DNA from: Isochrysis galbana
Lineage: Eukaryota > Haptophyta > Isochrysidales > Isochrysidaceae
Length of the DNA stretch: 64,000 bases
Assembly (NCBI GenBank): GCA_018136815.1
Contig: CM030935.1
Location: 1,794,204 to 1,858,203 of the forward strand
Direction of reading: 5' to 3'
This document shows positions 59,559 to 64,000 of this stretch, piece by piece. The position numbers were made by a program, and so were the translations under genes. Within the stretch, counting starts at the first letter, position 1; each line of letters opens with the position of its first letter. A model generated the notes under the pieces. The model was not told the DNA's origin. It did not search any database and saw nothing but the letters and a program-made list of their open reading frames with translations.

Positions 59559-59625
59559 CGCGCTAGCCGCCGGTGCGCCCTCGCGACCCGTTTCCAAAGA
59601 AGAAACAAGCTTCGCTCCGACAGTG
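59559..59625 (-). repeat. right half of the split dispersed repeat
   Basis: Reverse of 10727-10790 (GTCGGAGCGAAGCTNGTTTC, GGGCGCACCGGCGGCTAGCG). Confidence 0.7.
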
Positions 59626-60705
59626 ACATGCATGCACAGGAGACGCAAGACATTGCAAGCAAGGGATCGTGTGGGTGTGAACGTGTGAACTTACTTTGCT
59701 TTTAGTGATTCGACACTGCGCGCATCGCACTGGGGAAGCTCACCGCTCACCCCTGTCGACCTTGGCCTTGGAGTCCGGCGATCGTAAATGTGTGCCCACA
59801 CTAGATCGGACTTGTCCGACAAGTCGTCGAATCGCGTCTGGTATCTGGTACTCGAACTTGAGATGCGCAAGGGCAACCACGCCCGCCTCACTCACTCACT
59901 CATGGCACGCGCATTCTCCACCTTCAACTTCTTTGCCGCCTCCCTTTGTGCCTTGGCCGCCTCCGCAGCCGCCGCCTCTGCCTAGAGCCTAGAGGTTGTT
60001 GATGCGCTCGTCGAGCTGACGCGCTGCCGCCAGATGGTTCGCCTTGCGCTTGTGCAGCGAGGCGCGAGGCCTTCTTCTTGCGCTCCTCCTTTTTGCTGCA
60101 GCCGCTCGCGGGCAGCTCATCCATCTCCTCCGACAGCTTCTTCACAATCCCCTTCGCGATGGGCGAACTGGAACTGAGTGGCGCCAAGCCTGGCGCCTCC
60201 CTCACATCTGAGTCCAGGTCCTCACAGCCCATGGGGAATGGGGAACCTCAGTGGCGTCAGTCGCAGGCGGCAGCGAGCGGCCAGATTTTCCACAGCGCGA
60301 GCGGCAATTTTCTCGCCAACGAGAGGAGGTTTACCACCCTAGAGTGAGTAAACTTGCCCTGCCAGATTTTATACAAAAAGCGCGCGTTTCGCGAATTTTT
60401 GCTGAATTTCCTGACTGTTGGCAAGGGGGGTAAACACTGGTTTCTGGTTTCTTTATTTCTTTCCCTTCCTCTGCACGGCAAAAGGACGTGGGTTTTCTTG
60501 TGGTCAACCACACCTCGGATTCGTTCGTTCGGAGGCCGTCGGCCGAGTTTGTTGCCGACCGGGTTCCCATTTCACGCACACCTCCGAGGTCCAACAGGTT
60601 GGAAGTGTTCGTCTGCACTCTCGTCATCGGCACGCAGATAAATATTTCCTCGTACAAGTACGAGTAATTCTCTCTCGTTCTGGTTCTCGAGTTGGGACGG
60701 TGTGC
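59626..60705. other. region with a broken minus-strand coding fragment
   Basis: Minus strand 60232-59924 reads GIVKKLSEEMDELPASGCSK and KEERKKKASRLAAQAQG. A second frame reads AAKAQREAAKKLKVENARAM and a third KFEYQIPDAIRRLV. These look like parts of one basic helical protein with frameshifts, probably a pseudogene. The rest has no recognised content. Confidence 0.3.
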
Positions 60706-61368
60706 ATGCCGCACCTCGGTGCCTCGCCCAAATGGGAGCAGATGTGGAGCGCCGGGATCGGCAAGGGCAGAGCGTTCGATGTGGGCGGACCGAGTAAGAC
60801 GCTGGTCGGTGCTCTGGCCAAGGGCGGCTTTGCGACTGGCCCCGGCACCCGCGCGCTTGTGCCAGGTTGCGGCCGTGCATATGACGCAATCGAGCTCGCT
60901 CGAGCAGGATTCGACTCCGTGACTGCCATCGACCTCTCGGCGACCGCGTGCGAGGCGGCACGAGAAGAGCTTCAGTCATTTTCTAGTCTCTCTCCCGAGT
61001 GTGCCTCGCTCGTGTCTAAGGTCGACATCCAGTGCGCTGACTTCTTCACATTCCAAGGTGAATATGATCTCGTCTGGGACTGCACGTTCCTGTGCGCTCT
61101 CGTCCCTGAAATGCGTCAGGAATGGGCAGCCATGTACAAGGGTCTCCTGCGTGAAAATGGTATTCTTTGGACATGCATCTTTCCCATTGGCAAGCCGCCC
61201 GGTGGCCCGCCATTCGAGCTGACAGTAGACCTTGTGAAGGGCCTCTTGGAGCCGGCGGGTTTTGAAGCTTCTGAGGTGCGTGAAGATTTGCCACCTGATG
61301 AACTGCATACGCCAGGAGGGTCCTCGGAATGGGGCACCGCTTTTGCAGCTTGGCGGCGCAAGAAGTAA
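60706..61368 (+). CDS. TPMT/halide-thiol methyltransferase family protein
   Basis: 220 residues from the ATG at 60706 (MPHLGASPKWEQMWSAGIGK); the frame is open upstream, but that sequence lacks family similarity. WEQMWSAGIGKGRAFDVGGP, then ALVPGCGRAYDAIELARAGF (SAM motif I with GCG), VTAIDLSATACEAA, VDIQCADFFTF, YDLVWDCTFLCALVPEMRQE (the family's D-x-TFLCAL-PE signature), FPIGKPPGGPPFELTV and LLEPAGFE. Plant and algal members methylate halides and thiols (methyl halide production); mammalian TPMT methylates thiopurines. Given marine-algal context, halide or thiol methylation is the likely role, but the substrate is not readable. Single exon. Confidence 0.8.
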   Translation: MPHLGASPKWEQMWSAGIGKGRAFDVGGPSKTLVGALAKGGFATGPGTRALVPGCGRAYDAIELARAGFDSVTAIDLSATACEAAREELQSFSSLSPECASLVSKVDIQCADFFTFQGEYDLVWDCTFLCALVPEMRQEWAAMYKGLLRENGILWTCIFPIGKPPGGPPFELTVDLVKGLLEPAGFEASEVREDLPPDELHTPGGSSEWGTAFAAWRRKK

Positions 61369-61931
61369 TCTCGACCATTGAGTACTGGATGCTGGAGGCG
61401 GGATGGATGTGTATGTCTTTGCATTCAACCACCACAACCAACGCCTATACTGAAAGTATGTCAGCACGCGTGCTCAACGCGCACCGACAGAACGCATGTA
61501 TCTGACGATTGACGAGCCGTCGGCTACTTTGAGACACCGTCTTTGTGCAGCTCTTGCTGCAGTACCGCCAGCCAGCAAGAGCGGGGAAAGAGCGGGGACA
61601 ATGCTGCTCTAGTAGTGACACTCAAGGCCCTCTTGTCTCTTGTCTCTTGTCCTCGCCCTACGTCCTTTCGTAGTGTTAACTGTGCTTAAAAGAAACTTAA
61701 GAAATCGGAGCCATCCACTCTCCTCATCTTTTCCCCGTCACCGACGCTACTCGCCCCTTTCTTACTGTATCGCAGAACGAGGCGGTGATGACGCGAAAAG
61801 GATTGCGCGTTTGCTGAAAAATCTGCTTAGTTGATGGCGTTGCGACAACAAGGGCACAGGAATCACAATTAGAGAGCACATTGGCTCTCTGGGACGGGAC
61901 ATCCCATCGACAGCGAGCTACCCTTGCCCCC
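61369..61931. other. intergenic
   Basis: Presumed 3' UTR. Nothing else recognised. Confidence 0.35.
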
Positions 61932-62150
61932 TTAAAAAACCTTTCAAGGTGCCATCTACTGCTACTATGACATACCCATACCTTCCAGGTACCCCGTTGC
62001 ATCGCCCTTATCCCTCACTCACTCGCTCCCCGTTCCGTTCCCCCCTCGTCATTCCTTTGTCCTCGGTTTCCGGGGGTTTGGCCCACGTGCACTACCTTGG
62101 GCCTTGCTTGGGGGGAGGGCTGGGACTGGCCTCTTGGCGGTTTTTGTGGC
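61932..62150 (-). mobile_element. LINE 3' end fragment
   Basis: The antisense carries the LINE 3' UTR in order: AAAAAACCTTTCAAGGTGCC, CATCGCCC, CGTTCCCCCCTCGT, GGTTTGGCCCACGTGCACTA, GGGGGGAGGG. It belongs to the same 3' end type as the intact LINE (CACCTT...AAG). Confidence 0.65.
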
Positions 62151-62353
62151 GGCGAGATGGTCTCTCTCTCTCTTCAGGCAAAGCAATACAACATGGCACA
62201 TGCACACATGTTGTTAGGCCGAGCAGATATCGAATGCAACTTCGCCACGCCAATCCCATCCAAACAATGTTGACTGTGGGGGGCGCGAGCAGCGCCACAG
62301 CGTGTTCTTACACAGACTCGCCCGTAACAACATGCAAGTAGCATGGAGATGGC

Positions 62354-63449
62354 CTAAAATCTTCCGGCTTCAGAGACTTTGCTCACCTTAAGGGCTTTCT
62401 CATCCGTCTTGGCCGCGAATCCAGTGCCCTCTACGCGGAAAGGAATGATGTCCTTCTCTTTTAGCTTGGTCGGCGGCTCGGTGAATGGATCCACCATGTC
62501 TTTCTTTATGATGGATGATACAGCCACCATCGAGACCACCTTGCCGCTAGGTCGTAGGAGCGCAGCAGGGTTTATATTGGACAAAGCCTTCTTGGTGAGC
62601 GGACAGATGTATCTTTCGTTCTTCGGTTTCCCCAAGATTTCCGCAGTGGTGGCACCCTCGTCCGCGGGCGTGAAGTGAACGGCGTAGAGCTGCTTCAACT
62701 TGAGGGGGTCATTTGTGAGAGGGCACCGTACGATGCTATCAGGCTTCTCCAAGCGAGCCTTAGCTTCCGGTGTTAGCTGCGGCACCCAGAAGCTCGTGTC
62801 CGCCGCATGCCTGCCCTTATCCTGGAGAAGAGTGCGACCCATCATCGCCCCGACTGCACCCTTCTTTTCGCCTTGCGGCTGACGGGAGGCAAGGTCAGAC
62901 CTTGAGAGACCCTCCTGCCGCGCAACAAACTCTTCTATCCGCTCCTCATGCTCTTTCTGCTGCTTACCCAAAGCTTCAGCGGCATCTGCCGCCTCCTGCG
63001 CCTCCCATGCCTTTAGCTCTCGCTCGATGTCTGCCTTGCGGTCCAGAATATACTGGTAAATCACCTAGGAAGGGTGGAGCACAACGGGGACTTAGTGAAT
63101 ATGTGAGGATTTATCTTCCCAGCTGTGAAGGGACGTTGTCCTCCCTGAGCTGTGCATTGCTAGATGCGTACACGATGGGCGTGCCGACCTCCTTGTCATA
63201 GATGACACCTTTCGGGGTGATGACTGGCTCGTTGCAGGGCACGAGCGTCAGGCTACACGCGTCGAGATCCTTCATGGCGTCACCGTCAAGTGTGCGCTTC
63301 TGCGTGCCCCAGCCGCGGTCGACAAAGTTGCCTCCCGCAGTGTTGTGGCCGCCAAGGAGGCCCGACGAGTGGCGACCATAGGCTGCAGCCTGACGCTCCG
63401 CGTGAGAGAAAAAGGCGCGGTCGTTGTTATTCTTGCTGTGCTTGCCCAT
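62354..63449 (-). CDS. NOSIP: NOSIP-like U-box E3 ubiquitin ligase (2 exons)
   Basis: Exons 63449-63189 and 63064-62354 (GT-AG, phase 0) give 323 residues, close to the usual about 300. MGKHSKNNNDRAFFSHAER, then CSLTLVPCNEPVITPKGVIY with DKE/VIYQYILDRK across the junction forms the N-terminal U-box half split by a helical insert (YILDRKADIERELKAWEAQE). The second half is RCPLTNDPLKLKQLYAVHF, ERYICPLTKKALSNINPAAL, GKVVSMVAVSSIIKKDMVDP, the typical NOSIP arrangement of a split RING/U-box. Human NOSIP was named for binding nitric oxide synthase; across eukaryotes it is an E3 ligase and spliceosome-associated. The neighbouring elements do not disturb it. Confidence 0.9.
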
Positions 63450-63719
63450 GCTGGCGAGGGAGAGAAGAGAGCGGCTCGGGCTCCTGCGCGCGGGTGGCGC
63501 CCTGCAGCACCGCGCGGCCCACGCAATTGTATGGTATTAGTAGAAAAATAGAACAGAGCCTACTGGGGGGGGGCTCCAAACACCAAACACAGCAAATACG
63601 GCCTGTTTTGGCTTTGCTAGGAAGACGGGAACCTCGCAAACACGGTATGCTGCAAAAAAATAGGGCGGTCAAACAGATAGCCCGGTCACTCACTAGTCAA
63701 CTAGAACTAGCAGTCACTA
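63450..63719. other. NOSIP 5' flank with repeat terminus
   Basis: TAGGGCGGTCAAACAG at 63661-63676 marks the end of the same repeat family as 873 and 6584; CCCGGTCACTCACTAG follows, also seen at 51390. Confidence 0.45.
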
Positions 63720-63895
63720 AGGCGAGAAGCGTTCAATCACCATCACCCATAGATGGAAAAGCGTCGTTCAATCGCCACCAGCCTACACATGGCACATGGA
63801 AAAGCGTTCAATCGCCATCACCCCCACAGATGGAAAAGCGTTCAATCACTACCAGCCTACACATGGAAAAGCGTTCAATCGCCATCAGCCATCAC
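63720..63895 (+). repeat. GGAAAAGCGTTCAATCGCCA minisatellite, 5 units
   Basis: Units of about 33-43 bp with two alternating tails (CACCCCCACAGAT and CCAGCCTACACAT). Same core as 58571-58695. Confidence 0.85.
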
Positions 63896-63959
63896 CCCCT
63901 GTGCTAAGCAGATTTTGCACGGAGACAAGCTTCGCTTCTATTTGTGGAGAAGTGTGCAA

Positions 63960-64000
63960 CTACTTTTATAAGTAGGAGGCCAATGGGGGCCTCGCGCCCC
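63960..64000 (+). mobile_element. 5' end of a non-autonomous element (runs off the window)
   Basis: Hairpin CTACTT-TTAT-AAGTAG at 63960-63975, then GAGGCCA ATGG and GGGGGCCTCGCGCCCC. It is closest to the element at 42535. Confidence 0.75.

Overview
The window is nuclear DNA from a GC-rich unicellular eukaryote, most likely a microalga with flagella and a complex plastid. A haptophyte-like alga fits best, but the sequence alone does not prove it. The evidence is: spliceosomal GT-AG introns in several genes; a plastid-type ferredoxin-NADP+ reductase behind a hydrophobic leader; a flagellar (CFAP144-like) gene; a mitochondrial complex I subunit; profilin; Mer3/HFM1 and RAE1. There are no operons. 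Two 100-N runs (27985-28084, 53085-53184) are scaffold gaps.

Genes from left to right: RAE1 3' end (+), a 1302-aa golgin-like coiled coil (-), a CFAP144-like flagellar protein (+, 4 exons), an NDUFB11/ESSS-like complex I subunit (+, 2 exons), a 6.5-kb LINE (+), a double-domain O-methyltransferase (-), a cytochrome b561 protein and a conserved multi-exon gene of unknown function (-), a DOT1-like class I methyltransferase (+), an unknown ORF (+), ferredoxin-NADP+ reductase (-, 3 exons), a Na+/H+ exchanger (+, 6 exons), an LRR gene remnant (-), an intact lysine-tailed LRR protein (-), a CREST-like membrane protein (+, 3 exons), a single-pass membrane protein (-), an HFM1/MER3 helicase cut by a gap (+), a MED4-like protein (+), a SINE-disrupted pseudogene (-), profilin (-, 4 exons), a TPMT/halide-type methyltransferase (+) and NOSIP (-, 2 exons).

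Roughly half the window is mobile DNA, and this is its most interesting part. A full-length LINE (14783-21320, 20-bp target duplication, uninterrupted 2067-aa ORF) and a large set of non-autonomous elements begin with a short hairpin. In the non-autonomous set the loop is nearly always TTAT; the stem sequence changes between copies with compensating changes on both sides, and it stands 0-8 nt before an ATGG. Two full-length non-autonomous copies are bounded by 15- and 17-bp target duplications that place the hairpin exactly at the 5' terminus. Elements are modular: the same 5' hairpin or LINE 5' end is joined to different bodies and to at least three 3' ends, one of which is a 50-60-nt box with a GGACAT/ATGTCC pairing found eight times.

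There are also two cut-and-paste MITE-like insertions with 8-bp target duplications. One has an intact empty site elsewhere in this window. The other sits on a splice donor and itself contains a SINE, enlarging an intron from about 50 nt to 1.4 kb.
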